Notes: generated by a model not told the origin, from the sequence alone. A stretch of 64,000 nucleotides of DNA from CANKJK01 sp964400405 (GCA_964400405.1 CAYNUO010000008.1:1-64000); one strand, 5' to 3'. Numbered from the stretch's first letter, positions 28,430 through 37,892 are shown. A program made the numbers and translations.

Positions 28430-29071
28430 ATGAACTTCCGGTACATCGCCATAGAGGGACCGATCAGTGTCGGCAAGACGTCGCTCGCGCGCCGCCTTGC
28501 GGAACGCTTCGACGCCCGGACCGTGCTCGAGGAGACCGAGAACCCGTTTCTCGACGACTTCTACTCCGGCCGCCCGGGCGCCGCGCTGCAGTCGCAGCTC
28601 TTCTACCTGCTCAACCGCCACCGCCAGCAGCTTGCCGAACAGCAGTCGGATCTGTTCGCTCAGGCGACGGTGTGTGACTACCTGTTCGACAAGGACAAGA
28701 TCTTCGCGTATCTGAACCTCGACGACAACGAGCTGTTCATCTATCAGCGCCTCTACGATCTGCTCGCGAAGGACATCGTCGCGCCGGACCTCGTCGTCTA
28801 CCTGCAGGCGCCGACCGAAGTCCTGCTGCGCCGTCTGAAGGATCGCTTCCGCGAGGACGCCGAGCCCGGAACCGCCGGCCCGGATGCCACCTACCTGCGG
28901 GAGCTGAACGAGGCGTACCAGCACTTCTTCTTCCACTACAGCGCCACGCCGCTGCTCGTCGTGGAGACCTCGCAGGTGGACCTGCGGGGCAGCGACGATG
29001 CCCTCGACGATCTCGTACGTCAGATCGAGGGCATGCACCGGGGCACCCGCTACTACGTGCCGCGTGCCTGA
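28430..29071 (+). CDS. Deoxynucleoside kinase family protein
   Basis: This 213-residue cytoplasmic kinase phosphorylates deoxynucleosides for dNTP salvage. The P-loop GPISVGKTSLARRL is at residues 10-23, and the substrate segment LEETENPFLDDFYSG, CDYLFDKDKIFAYLNL and the lid region RRLKDRFRED follow, all in the order seen in the dCK/dGK family. Specificity (dAdo, dGuo or dCyd) cannot be read. It is divergent from the HEAT-cyclophilin gene and just upstream of accD. Confidence 0.87.
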   Translation: MNFRYIAIEGPISVGKTSLARRLAERFDARTVLEETENPFLDDFYSGRPGAALQSQLFYLLNRHRQQLAEQQSDLFAQATVCDYLFDKDKIFAYLNLDDNELFIYQRLYDLLAKDIVAPDLVVYLQAPTEVLLRRLKDRFREDAEPGTAGPDATYLRELNEAYQHFFFHYSATPLLVVETSQVDLRGSDDALDDLVRQIEGMHRGTRYYVPRA

Positions 29072-29088
29072 CCCCGCCTGGGGCCGCC

Positions 29089-29094
29089 TATAAT
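29089..29094 (+). promoter_or_regulatory. Consensus -10 element immediately upstream of accD
   Basis: A perfect TATAAT ends 9 nt before the accD ATG at 29104. Transcription usually starts 6-8 nt after the -10, so the mRNA would have almost no leader. No good -35 is visible, and no Shine-Dalgarno site fits. Confidence 0.6.
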
Positions 29095-29103
29095 CAACCC
29101 CCT

Positions 29104-30039
29104 ATGGCCTGGTTCAAGAAGACCCGCAAGCCCCTCAAGGCCGGCGGGACGCGGAACATGCCCGAGGGCCTCTGGGTCAAGTGTCCGGGTTGCCGGCAGG
29201 TCATCTACAACAAGGATCTGGCGGACAACCTGCACGTGTGCCCGAAGTGCGCGCACCACTTCCGCCTCGGCGCGGCCGACCGGCTCAGGAGCCTCTTCGA
29301 CGGGGGCACATGGGTCGAGCACGACGCGGAACTCAGGTCCACCGACCCGCTGACCTTCGCCGACACCAAGGCGTACAAGGATCGCCTCGCGGCCACGCAG
29401 AAGGCCACGGGCCTGAAGGACGCCCTCATCGTGGGCTCCGGACACCTCGACGGCATGCCCATCGTGATCGCGGCGATGGAGTACGCCTTCATCGGCGGCA
29501 GCATGGGCATCGTGATGGGTGAGAAGCTCACCCGCGCGGCCGAGCGGGCGCTCGAACAGCGCTGCCCGTACATCATCGTGTCCTGCTCCGGCGGCGCGCG
29601 GATGATGGAAGGGGCGCTCTCGCTGATGCAGATGGCGAAGGTATCGGCCGCCCTCGCGCGGCTCGACCGCGCCGGCGTGCCATTCATTTCCCTGCTCACG
29701 GACCCCACCACCGGCGGCGTCACGGCGAGCTTCGCGATGCTGGGCGACCTCAACATCGCCGAACCGAAAGCGCTGATCGGGTTCGCCGGCCCGCGCGTCA
29801 TCGAGCAGACCATCCGCCAGAAGCTGCCCGAGGGCTTCCAGCGGAGCGAGTTCCTGCTGGAACGCGGCATGGTGGATCTGGTCGTCGATCGACGCCAGCT
29901 GAAGGCAACGCTCGCACGCACGCTGCGCTTCATGGGCCAGGACCTCGCGGCCGCCGCGCCCGATGTTCCAGCCGGCGCCCCCTCCGAGGCCACTCCCGAG
30001 CCCGGCACGGCCGCCACGGCGGACCAGCCGGCGCAGTAG
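29104..30039 (+). CDS. accD: Acetyl-CoA carboxylase carboxyltransferase subunit beta
   Basis: The 311-residue product has the N-terminal zinc ribbon (CPGC and CPKC, about residues 25-50) that distinguishes AccD, then the crotonase-fold carboxyltransferase domain with GSGHLDGMPIVIAAMEYAF, SCSGGARMMEGALSLMQM and LTDPTTGGVTASFAMLGD. With AccA it transfers the carboxyl group from biotin to acetyl-CoA, the first step of fatty-acid synthesis. The tail (residues 285-311) is Ala/Pro-rich. It is followed by folC after 13 bp, a frequent pairing. accA is not in the window. Confidence 0.96.
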   Translation: MAWFKKTRKPLKAGGTRNMPEGLWVKCPGCRQVIYNKDLADNLHVCPKCAHHFRLGAADRLRSLFDGGTWVEHDAELRSTDPLTFADTKAYKDRLAATQKATGLKDALIVGSGHLDGMPIVIAAMEYAFIGGSMGIVMGEKLTRAAERALEQRCPYIIVSCSGGARMMEGALSLMQMAKVSAALARLDRAGVPFISLLTDPTTGGVTASFAMLGDLNIAEPKALIGFAGPRVIEQTIRQKLPEGFQRSEFLLERGMVDLVVDRRQLKATLARTLRFMGQDLAAAAPDVPAGAPSEATPEPGTAATADQPAQ

Positions 30040-30052
30040 CCTGCTGACCGCG

Positions 30053-31354
30053 ATGTCCGTCAGCGAGCGCCTGGCCGCGCTCGAACTCTCCGGCATCAAG
30101 CTCGGCCTCGCGAACATCGAACGGATCGCGGCGGCGCTGGGCGATCCCCACCGCGCGTACACGACGATCCACGTCGCCGGCACCAACGGCAAAGGGTCGG
30201 TGGTCGCGATGATTCACGCGGCGCTTCGGGCGGCGGGCATTCCGGCCGGCCGGTACACCTCGCCGCATCTGTCCACCATCCACGAACGGTTCGTCATCAA
30301 CGATGCGCCTGTCGACCAGGCGGTCTTCGAGCGCACCGCGACGACCGTGCTCGACACCATCGACCGGCTCGTCGCCGCGGGCGACCTGGGCGGACCTCCC
30401 ACGTGGTTCGAGGCCACGACGGCCATCGCGTTCGTTCTGTTTCGCGATGCGGGACTGCGCGCCGCGGTGGTGGAAGTGGGCCTGGGCGGCCGGTTCGACT
30501 CAACCAACATCGTGACGCCGGCAGTCACAGCCATCACCACGGTCGCGATGGACCACGAACAGTTTCTCGGCCGGACCCGCGCCGCAATCGCGTACGAGAA
30601 GGCCGGCATCATCAAGCCGGGCGTTCCCGTGGTGCTCGGCCGTCTGCCGGCGGACGCGGATGCCGTCGTCCGGGCCGTGGCCGCAGGTGCGGGTTCCCGC
30701 GTCGTCGAGGCGGGGGCGTCCGGCGATCGCGTGCTCGCCTCAGACGCCGGGCACATGAGTCTCGTCCCCGCGGATGGCGTGCTCGCGGGAGAGGCGCTGC
30801 GGATTGCGCTGCCGGGTGAACACCAGGCCGCCAACGCCCAGGTCGCCTACCGCGTCATCGGGATGCTCGACGAGCGCGCCGGCCTCCGGGTGCCGGCGCA
30901 GGCGGTACGGCACGGCATCGAGCGCACCAACTGGCCGGGTCGCCTCGAACTGCTCCGCCTGACGGGCGGCCGGCGGTTGCTGCTGGACGCGGCGCACAAC
31001 CCGCACGGCGCCGCCGCGCTGGCAGCCTATCTCGGGCGCTGGTACCCAACCCGGCCGCCGCTGGTCTTCGCCGCGATGCAGGACAAGGACATCCCCGGCA
31101 TGCTCGCCCCGCTGCTGCCAGCGGTCGGCCACGTGATCCTGCCGCCGCTGGCGAGCGCGCGCGCGGCGGCGCCGGCGACCATCGCCGGGCACCTCCGCGC
31201 GATCGACGCCACGCACGACGTGGTGATCGCCGCCACCGTCGGCGAGGCACTCGCTGTGGCGTGGCGCCACGATCCGGACGTCGTCGCGGCGGGTTCCATC
31301 GTGCTTCTCGGTGAAGCACGGGACGCGCTCGATCCGCGTGATATTCTCCAGTGA
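30053..31354 (+). CDS. folC: Folylpolyglutamate synthase / dihydrofolate synthase
   Basis: The predicted 433-residue Mur-ligase-type enzyme adds glutamates to folates and may also make dihydrofolate. It has the ATP-binding loop HVAGTNGKGSVVAMIH, the VEVGLGGRFDSTN segment, TTVAMDHEQFLG and the C-terminal domain with DAAHNPHGAAALA. ATG 30053 starts the conserved N-terminus (MSVSERLAALELSGI); an upstream in-frame ATG inside accD is rejected. It overlaps lptD by 4 bp (GTGA). Confidence 0.93.
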   Translation: MSVSERLAALELSGIKLGLANIERIAAALGDPHRAYTTIHVAGTNGKGSVVAMIHAALRAAGIPAGRYTSPHLSTIHERFVINDAPVDQAVFERTATTVLDTIDRLVAAGDLGGPPTWFEATTAIAFVLFRDAGLRAAVVEVGLGGRFDSTNIVTPAVTAITTVAMDHEQFLGRTRAAIAYEKAGIIKPGVPVVLGRLPADADAVVRAVAAGAGSRVVEAGASGDRVLASDAGHMSLVPADGVLAGEALRIALPGEHQAANAQVAYRVIGMLDERAGLRVPAQAVRHGIERTNWPGRLELLRLTGGRRLLLDAAHNPHGAAALAAYLGRWYPTRPPLVFAAMQDKDIPGMLAPLLPAVGHVILPPLASARAAAPATIAGHLRAIDATHDVVIAATVGEALAVAWRHDPDVVAAGSIVLLGEARDALDPRDILQ

Positions 31355-33780
31355 TTCCCGTGCAACTTCTTGAGAAGACGGCGGTTATGGCGCTCGTCTC
31401 GACGCTCGTGCTCGGCACGGGGACCGTCTCGGCGCAGACGGCTGCCCCGGGAACGGTGGCACCTGCCACGGCAGCCGGAACCGTCACGCCGGGTGCCGTG
31501 CCCGCGCGGCTGCCCGGAGCCGGCCCGGGTGCCTCCGCGTGCGCGCCGAACTCGGCCACCGGATTCAGCTCCAGGCAGATGCAGATGGAGCGTGTGTCCG
31601 AGACGCACTGGAAGCTGACCGGCCTCGTCGAGGTCGAGTGCGAGCGCGTCAAGTTCTTCGCCGATGCGATCGAGATGTTCACGGACACCAACCGCCTGGT
31701 CGCGACCGGCAACGTCGTGTTCAGCAGTCCGGCCGCCCGGATCGCCGCCGAGAAGGCGGAGTTCGACACGTCGACGCTCACCGGCGTCTTCACGACGGCC
31801 TCCGGCATCATGACGCTCGGCCCGAAGGCCGACCGGACGCTCTTCGCCGGCCAGGACCCCGACGTCTACTTCTACGGCGAGACGATCGAGCGGCTGTCCG
31901 ATGTGAAGTACCGCCTGACCAACGGCGCCTTCACCACCTGCGTGCAGCCGACGCCGCGCTGGGAGCTCGTCTCGGGCCGCGCGGTGATCACCGTCGACGA
32001 TCACGCGGTGCTGCGCAACACGGTGCTGAAGGTCAAGGGCGTGCCGCTGATGTACATCCCGTACGCCTACTACCCGCTCAAGAACGGGCAGCGGGCGACC
32101 GGCTTCCTGCTCCCGACGTACGGCACGTCGATCCTCCGCGGCCAGGCGATCAGCAACGCCTTCTTCCTCGCGATGGGGCGGAGCCAGGACGCGACGTTCT
32201 TCCACGACTGGTTCACGAAGACGGGACAGGGCGTCGGCGCGGAGTATCGCTACGTCGCGGGCGCCGGTTCCGAGGGCAACGTCCGCGCCTACCTGCTGAA
32301 CCAGCAGAACACCAGCTTCGCGACGAACACCGGGACGACGAACTCGCTGCCCCAGACGCGGAGCTTCGACCTCACGGCTCGCGTCAACCAGCCGCTCGGG
32401 CCGCACATGCGTGTCCGGTCACAGGTGGACTACTTCTCGAGCCTCGTCACGCAGCAGCTCTATCAGCAGGACGTGTTCAACGCCTCGCGGCGGCAGCGCG
32501 TCGTCAGCGGCACGTGGTCCGGCATCTGGCGTCAGTACTCGCTGACCGGCGGCTTCCAGCGGAGCGAGCTGCTGGAGCTGACCGGTGGCGGGCTCGTCTA
32601 CGGCGGTGCCCCGCGTGCCAGCGCCGCGATCTCACCGGTGCGACTCTGGGGCCTGCCGGTCTACGGGTCCGTCCAGACGGAATACTCGCGCAGCGTCTAC
32701 CGCACCACATCCGCCGCCGGCCGCGTCGACGACCTGGGCCTTCAGCGCTATGACGCCACGCCGACGCTGCGCCTGCCCCTGTCGCGCTGGCCGTTCCTGA
32801 CGATCAACTCGTCCGCGACGTGGCGGAACACCTTCTACTCGGACAGCCTCGACACGGCCGGACGCCGATCGACGGATCCGATCAGCCGCCATTATCTGGA
32901 CCTGCGCGCCGAGGTCACGGGCCCGACCTTCAGCCGGATCTGGGACTTCGGCGAGGGCACCGACGGCGGCATCCAGCGGCTCAAGCACGTGATCGAGCCC
33001 TTCGGATCGATCCAGCGCGTGACCGGTGAGGACAACCGCGCCCGCATCGTGCAGCTCTACGACGTCCGGGACTACGTCGTCCAGGGCGTCACCGCGATGA
33101 CCTACGGCCTCACGAACCGCCTGCTCGTCCGGCCGCGCCCGCGCGTCGACCCTGTCACCGGTGCGGTGCCGACGGCGGCAACGACGACACGCGAGTTTCT
33201 CTCGCTGGCGATTCAGCAGACCTACTACAGCCAGGCGCAGGCGAGTCAGTTCGACTTCAGCTATGTGAGTGCATCCCGGCTCCCGAAAGCCACCCACTAT
33301 TCGCCCGTGGCCATCAGCCTCCGGAGCCAGCCCTGGACGAGCGTGACGGCGACGTCGCGGCTCGAGTACGACGTCAGCTCGGGCACGCCGATTTCCACCG
33401 GCATCCAGGGCTCTGTTGCGCCGCTGCGGGGCGTCGAGGTCAACGGGGACGTCAGCCGGATCTTCCGGCAGCAGCTGGCGACCGGCGGCAAGGTCTTCGA
33501 TACGGTCGTACGGGTCGGCAGCCGCGTGACGGCCCGCGGGATGCGCGCGAGCTATTCCATCACCCGGGACATGAACCGCGGCTACAACGTACAGCAGTCC
33601 ATCGGATGGTCGTACAATGCCCAGTGCTGCGGTCTGGCGGTCGACTATCAGGCGTTCAACTACCCCGAGCTGTCGGCGCTGTATCCCGTGTCCGCTGACC
33701 GGCGGATCAACATCTCGTTCACGCTGGCCGGTCTTGGCACATTCCAGAACATGTTCGGCGCCTTTGGCGGCACACGGTAA
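31351..33780 (+). CDS. lptD: LPS-assembly protein LptD
   Basis: The 809-residue product begins with a signal peptide (about residues 8-28, MALVSTLVLGTGTVSAQT). An OstA/LptA-like beta-jellyroll follows (about residues 70-180, with ITVDDHAVLRN and VVFSSPAARIAAEKAEF), then an Ala/Tyr-rich beta-barrel with the LptD motif PLMYIPYAYYPLKNGQRATG. It inserts lipopolysaccharide into the outer leaflet of the outer membrane and so shows that this organism has an LPS-type envelope. The GTG overlaps the folC stop. The barrel sequence is much diverged from the E. coli protein, as expected outside Proteobacteria. It leads into the nucleotide-sugar cassette. Confidence 0.9.
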   Translation: MIPVQLLEKTAVMALVSTLVLGTGTVSAQTAAPGTVAPATAAGTVTPGAVPARLPGAGPGASACAPNSATGFSSRQMQMERVSETHWKLTGLVEVECERVKFFADAIEMFTDTNRLVATGNVVFSSPAARIAAEKAEFDTSTLTGVFTTASGIMTLGPKADRTLFAGQDPDVYFYGETIERLSDVKYRLTNGAFTTCVQPTPRWELVSGRAVITVDDHAVLRNTVLKVKGVPLMYIPYAYYPLKNGQRATGFLLPTYGTSILRGQAISNAFFLAMGRSQDATFFHDWFTKTGQGVGAEYRYVAGAGSEGNVRAYLLNQQNTSFATNTGTTNSLPQTRSFDLTARVNQPLGPHMRVRSQVDYFSSLVTQQLYQQDVFNASRRQRVVSGTWSGIWRQYSLTGGFQRSELLELTGGGLVYGGAPRASAAISPVRLWGLPVYGSVQTEYSRSVYRTTSAAGRVDDLGLQRYDATPTLRLPLSRWPFLTINSSATWRNTFYSDSLDTAGRRSTDPISRHYLDLRAEVTGPTFSRIWDFGEGTDGGIQRLKHVIEPFGSIQRVTGEDNRARIVQLYDVRDYVVQGVTAMTYGLTNRLLVRPRPRVDPVTGAVPTAATTTREFLSLAIQQTYYSQAQASQFDFSYVSASRLPKATHYSPVAISLRSQPWTSVTATSRLEYDVSSGTPISTGIQGSVAPLRGVEVNGDVSRIFRQQLATGGKVFDTVVRVGSRVTARGMRASYSITRDMNRGYNVQQSIGWSYNAQCCGLAVDYQAFNYPELSALYPVSADRRINISFTLAGLGTFQNMFGAFGGTR

Positions 33781-33783
33781 TCA

Positions 33784-34851
33784 ATGAAGGGACTCATCCT
33801 CAGCGGCGGCAAGGGCACGCGCCTCAGGCCCCTGACCTACACGAGCGCCAAGCAGCTCGTGCCGGTGGCCAACAAGCCCGTGCTCTTCTTCGGCATCGAA
33901 GCCATCGCCGCGGCGGGGATCCACGACATCGGCATCGTCGTCGGCGACACGCAGGCCGAGATCCGGGCCGCCGTCGGCGACGGCTCCCGCTGGGGCGTCC
34001 GCGTCACGTACATCGAGCAGGACGCGCCGCGCGGCCTCGCCCACGCCGTCAAGATCAGTGAACCGTTCATCGGCACGTCGCCCTTCGTCATGTACCTCGG
34101 CGACAACCTGCTGAACAAGGGCATCACGCACTTCGTGCAGGAGTTCGATCGCGAACGGCCCGCCGCGCAGATTCTGCTCACGCGCGTGCCGGACCCGCAG
34201 CAGTTCGGCGTCGCCGAGCTCAAGGACGGTCGCGTCGTCCGGCTGGTCGAGAAGCCGAAGGAACCCATCGGCGACCTCGCCCTCGTCGGCGTCTACATGT
34301 TCGGACCCGAGGTGTTCGAGTCGGTCCGCCGCATCAAGCCCAGCTTCCGCAACGAACTGGAGATCACCGACGCCATCCAGGACCTGATCGACCGCGGCCT
34401 GACCGTCCGGCCGCACATCGTGGACGGATGGTGGAAGGACACCGGCAAGCTCGAGGACATGCTCGAGGCCAACCGGCTCGTCCTCGAGACGATGGACGCC
34501 CGCAACGAGGGCACGCTGGACGCGGCGAGCCGGATCGAAGGCAAGGTGATCATCGAGCCGGGCGCGGTGCTCGAGGGGTCCGTCGTGCGCGGACCGGCCA
34601 TCATCGGCCGTGACGCGCGCATCATCCGCGCCTACGTGGGACCCTTCACGGCGATCGGCCCCGGCGTCGAGATTCGCGACGCCGAAGTCGAGCACAGCAT
34701 TGTGCTCGAGGGCGCCAGCATCCGGGACCTCGCGAACCGGGTGACGGACAGCCTGATCGGCCGCAACGTCCGGATCTACCGCGAACCCATCAAACCCAGC
34801 GCCTACCGGTTCATGCTCGGGGACAACTCCGAAGTCGGGATCCGGTGGTAG
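33784..34851 (+). CDS. Glucose-1-phosphate thymidylyltransferase, long form
   Basis: This 355-residue nucleotidyltransferase has the NTP-binding signature GGKGTRLRPLT at the N-terminus, SAKQLVPVANKPVLFF, and YLGDNLLNKGI. It is longer than the usual RmlA (about 290) because of a C-terminal left-handed beta-helix region of hexapeptide-like repeats (about residues 245-345, for example GKVIIEPGAVLEGSVVRGPA). It resembles the long RmlA class rather than short rhamnose-pathway RmlA. It is 3 bp after lptD and begins a four-gene sugar-nucleotide cassette. Confidence 0.88.
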   Translation: MKGLILSGGKGTRLRPLTYTSAKQLVPVANKPVLFFGIEAIAAAGIHDIGIVVGDTQAEIRAAVGDGSRWGVRVTYIEQDAPRGLAHAVKISEPFIGTSPFVMYLGDNLLNKGITHFVQEFDRERPAAQILLTRVPDPQQFGVAELKDGRVVRLVEKPKEPIGDLALVGVYMFGPEVFESVRRIKPSFRNELEITDAIQDLIDRGLTVRPHIVDGWWKDTGKLEDMLEANRLVLETMDARNEGTLDAASRIEGKVIIEPGAVLEGSVVRGPAIIGRDARIIRAYVGPFTAIGPGVEIRDAEVEHSIVLEGASIRDLANRVTDSLIGRNVRIYREPIKPSAYRFMLGDNSEVGIRW

Positions 34852-34864
34852 CGGAGGACTCTCA

Positions 34865-35362
34865 GTGACCAAACCGGCCGAGTACGTGTCACCCGCGAGC
34901 CGCGTGCGGATCCATGGCGTCAGGACCAAGGCGCTGAAGCTGATCCCGGACGAGCGCGGCTTCCTGATGGAGATGCTGCGCGTCGACGACCAGGATCTCT
35001 TCACGAGGTTCGGGCAGGTCTACGTGTCGGCCACGTATCCCGGCGCGGTCAAGGCGTGGCACTACCACGAGAAGCAGGTCGACAACTTCGTCTGCATCGC
35101 CGGCATGGTGAAGCTCGTGCTCGTCGACACACGCGAGGACTCGCCGACGAAGGGCGCCGTGAACGAGTTCTTCCTCGGCACACAGAACCCGACGCTGGTC
35201 CAGGTGCCGAACCTCGTCTACCACGGCTGGAAGTGCATCAGCCAGGAGATGGCGCTGGTCGTCAACACGACCAACGAGCCGTATCACTACGAGAAGCCGG
35301 ATGAGTTCCGGCTCGCACCGCACGGCAGCCTGCCGTACGACTGGACACGCCAGGATGGTTAA
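34865..35362 (+). CDS. dTDP-4-dehydrorhamnose 3,5-epimerase-like cupin protein
   Basis: The 165-residue protein has the RmlC-type cupin fold: KLIPDERGFLMEMLR, then AWHYHEKQVDNFVCIAGMV with the histidine and lysine of the active site, and a C-terminal YHGWKCIS. In the family it epimerises C3 and C5 of dTDP-4-keto-6-deoxyglucose. Start is GTG 34865. Its 8-bp overlap with the following dehydratase gene supports an operon. Epimerase activity on the exact substrate is inferred. Confidence 0.85.
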   Translation: MTKPAEYVSPASRVRIHGVRTKALKLIPDERGFLMEMLRVDDQDLFTRFGQVYVSATYPGAVKAWHYHEKQVDNFVCIAGMVKLVLVDTREDSPTKGAVNEFFLGTQNPTLVQVPNLVYHGWKCISQEMALVVNTTNEPYHYEKPDEFRLAPHGSLPYDWTRQDG

Positions 35363-36371
35363 CGTTCTCGTCACCGGCGGCGCCGGCTTCATCGGCAGCA
35401 ACTTCGTCCGCTACGCGCTCGCGCGCCATGCGGACTGGCACGTGACCACGCTCGACAAGCTGACCTATGCGGGCCGGCGCGAGAACCTGCACGACGTGAT
35501 GGACAACCCGCGCCACACGTTCGTGCACGGTGACATCGCGGACGCGGCCGTCGCCGGGCCGCTGGTTGAAGCCGCGAACATCGTCGTGCACTTCGCCGCG
35601 GAGACGCACGTCGACCGGTCCATCCAGGCCGCGGGCGAATTCATTCACACCGACGTGGTCGGGACGTTCGTGCTGCTGGAAGCCGCGCGCCGGGCGCAGG
35701 CGCTGCGCCGCTTCGTCCAGATTTCGACCGACGAGGTGTACGGGAGCGTTCCGTCCGGCGCGAGCCGCGAGACCGACGAACTGAAGCCGCGCAATCCCTA
35801 CTCAGCCAGCAAGGCCGCGGCGGACCGTCTCGCCTACAGCTACTGGGCGACCTACGACGTGCCGGTCATCATCACGCGCGCCTCCAACAACTACGGCCCG
35901 TATCAGTTCCCGGAGAAGGTCATCCCGCTCTTCGCCACCAACGCGATCGACGGTATCCAGGTGCCGCTCTACGGCGACGGCCTCAACGTCCGCGACTGGC
36001 TGCATGTGGACGACCACTGCAGTGGGATCGATCTGCTGATCGAGAAGGGCACGAGCGGCGAGGTCTACAACATCGGCGGCGGCAACGAAGTCGCCAACCG
36101 CGACCTCACGACACGCATCCTTGACGCACTCGACAAGCCGCACTCGCTGATCCGGCCCGTCGCCGACAGGCCCGGTCACGACCGGCGCTATTGCCTGGAC
36201 ACCACGAAGCTGCAGGGCCTGGGATGGACGCCCGCCGTCGCGTTCGAGGACGGCCTCCGCGCGACCGTCGCCTGGTATGCCGCGAACCCGTGGTGGTGGC
36301 GCCCCATCAAGGAACAGGACGCCGCGTTCAAGGCGTACTACCAGGCGCAGTACGCCAACCGCACGCCGTGA
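35355..36371 (+). CDS. dTDP-glucose 4,6-dehydratase
   Basis: The 338-residue SDR enzyme has the NAD motif GGAGFIGSNFVRYAL, the catalytic STDEVYG and YSASKAAAD (Tyr-x3-Lys), RASNNYGPYQFPEKVIPL and DWLHVDDHC, the full RmlB set. It forms dTDP-4-keto-6-deoxyglucose. The ATG at 35355 overlaps the preceding gene by 8 bp; an upstream in-frame start inside that gene lacks conserved residues. The next gene overlaps its stop by 4 bp (GTGA). Confidence 0.94.
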   Translation: MVNVLVTGGAGFIGSNFVRYALARHADWHVTTLDKLTYAGRRENLHDVMDNPRHTFVHGDIADAAVAGPLVEAANIVVHFAAETHVDRSIQAAGEFIHTDVVGTFVLLEAARRAQALRRFVQISTDEVYGSVPSGASRETDELKPRNPYSASKAAADRLAYSYWATYDVPVIITRASNNYGPYQFPEKVIPLFATNAIDGIQVPLYGDGLNVRDWLHVDDHCSGIDLLIEKGTSGEVYNIGGGNEVANRDLTTRILDALDKPHSLIRPVADRPGHDRRYCLDTTKLQGLGWTPAVAFEDGLRATVAWYAANPWWWRPIKEQDAAFKAYYQAQYANRTP

Positions 36372-37288
36372 ACAGCGGCCCCATCCTCGTCACGGGCGCG
36401 CGCGGCTTCGCGGGCAGTCATCTTGTCGAGGAACTGACGGGCGCCGGCGCCGACGTCATCGCGTGGGATCGGGTGGACGTTGATCTGCTGGACCCCGCCG
36501 CGCTGCGGCCCGCGCTCGAGAAGGCCCGCCCGTCCGCCATCTGTCATTGCGCCGGCGCGCCCCACGTGGCGCAGTCGTGGGGCGACACCGCAGCGGTCTT
36601 CGATACGAACGTGATGGCGACCGCCCACCTGCTCGACGCGGTCCGCGACCTCCTCCCCGGTTGCCGGGTGCTGAACATCGGGTCGGCCACGGTCTACCGC
36701 GAAGCGCGGGACCCGTTGACCGAGCAGCACCCGCTCGGGCCCGCCAGCCCGTACGCGGTGAGCAAGCTCGCACAGGAGATGCTGGCGCAGCGCCTGCACC
36801 AGGATGACGGCCTGGACGTGGTGCAGACGCGTTCGTTCAACCACACCGGTCCGCGCCAGCAGCCGGCGTTCGCGGCGCCGTCGTTTGCCCGGCAGGTCGC
36901 GACGATCGAGGCGGGCCTCGGAGAGCCGGTCCTGCGCGTCGGGAATCTGAGCGCGCGGCGTGACCTGAGCGATGTCCGAGACGTGGCCCGCGCCTACCGC
37001 CTGGTCCTCGAGCGCGGGCAGTCCGGCGCAATCTACAACGTGTGTTCGGGGTCGGCCCACGCCATCCAGGAGGTCGTCGACGGCCTGTGCGCCCGGGCGT
37101 CGGTCGCGGTGCGGATCGAGGTGGATCCGGCGCTGTACCGGCCGAACGACACGCCGCTGGTCGTCGGCAGCCACGCCGCGCTGACGGCCGACACGGGATG
37201 GGAGCCCGCAATCCCGTTCGACCGGATGCTCGACGACCTGCTCGCGTACTGGCGTACCCAGGTCCGCGAGGGCGCGGAGCGCGGATAA
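36368..37288 (+). CDS. NAD-dependent epimerase/reductase, GDP-6-deoxymannose reductase (Rmd)-like
   Basis: The 306-residue SDR product has the nucleotide motif GARGFAGSHLVEEL, SATVYRE, the catalytic YAVSKLAQE and SFNHTGPRQQPAFAAPSFAR. The last motif (RxFNHxGPxQ) is characteristic of GDP-4-keto-6-deoxymannose reductases that give GDP-D-rhamnose, not of RmlD. It sits where rmlD is expected, so it may reduce the dTDP-4-keto-6-deoxy sugar instead; see findings. GTG 36368 overlaps the dehydratase stop. The C-terminus is Arg/Gly-rich. Confidence 0.8.
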   Translation: MNSGPILVTGARGFAGSHLVEELTGAGADVIAWDRVDVDLLDPAALRPALEKARPSAICHCAGAPHVAQSWGDTAAVFDTNVMATAHLLDAVRDLLPGCRVLNIGSATVYREARDPLTEQHPLGPASPYAVSKLAQEMLAQRLHQDDGLDVVQTRSFNHTGPRQQPAFAAPSFARQVATIEAGLGEPVLRVGNLSARRDLSDVRDVARAYRLVLERGQSGAIYNVCSGSAHAIQEVVDGLCARASVAVRIEVDPALYRPNDTPLVVGSHAALTADTGWEPAIPFDRMLDDLLAYWRTQVREGAERG

Positions 37289-37295
37289 TACGGTC

Positions 37296-37892
37296 ATGCG
37301 CGCACGCCTTCCGCTCATCGGACTCGGCTGCCTCACGCTGGCCGCCGGACTGCTGGCCCAGACGCCCCAGCCGTTCCCCCGGCAACCAGCCAGGTCCGCG
37401 GCTCCGGCGCCGCCACCGGCGCCCGCGGTGGCCGCGCCCCAGACGGCCGCGCCCGTCGCTCCGGGACCAGTGTCTGGAGCAGGAACCGGATCCGCACCGG
37501 CCGCGATCGATCCTGTTCGGCCCACGGCCGAACAGCTCGGCATCTTCATCCCGCAGACGGCCCAGTTCGTCGCGTCCTACGATGCCGGCCGGGGTCAGCG
37601 CTACTACATCTTCGGCACGCCGCAACCGTTCGCGGAGGTCGTCACGGCCTACCGGACGGCGCTCAGGGAGAAGGGGTCGGTCGTCTTCGAACAGCCGCCG
37701 ACGCACACCTTTGAGATCGGCAAGTTCCGCGAAGAGAGCATGGGCTTCCCGCCCGGCGTCACCGTGAAGGACTACACGGCGGGCGGGTCGGCGGGCTATC
37801 CCAACCCGCGCCGCGGCGAACAGCCCGAGCGCTTCGCGACACTGATTCAGATCGTCCCGCCGCCCCCCGCGGCACCTGGCAACCGGCGCTGA
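37296..37892 (+). CDS. Exported hypothetical protein with Ala/Pro-rich linker
   Basis: The 198-residue product has a signal peptide (MRARLPLIGLGCLTLAAGLLAQ), an Ala/Pro-rich linker (residues 25-70) and a compact conserved-looking C-terminal region with GIFIPQTAQFVASYDAGRGQ and YYIFGTPQPFAEVVTAYRTAL. Nothing in it matches an enzyme family that I recognise. A -10-like GATAAT (37284-37289) ends 6 nt before the ATG. Two further small exported proteins follow on the same strand. The short domain may be a general periplasmic module. Confidence 0.6.
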   Translation: MRARLPLIGLGCLTLAAGLLAQTPQPFPRQPARSAAPAPPPAPAVAAPQTAAPVAPGPVSGAGTGSAPAAIDPVRPTAEQLGIFIPQTAQFVASYDAGRGQRYYIFGTPQPFAEVVTAYRTALREKGSVVFEQPPTHTFEIGKFREESMGFPPGVTVKDYTAGGSAGYPNPRRGEQPERFATLIQIVPPPPAAPGNRR

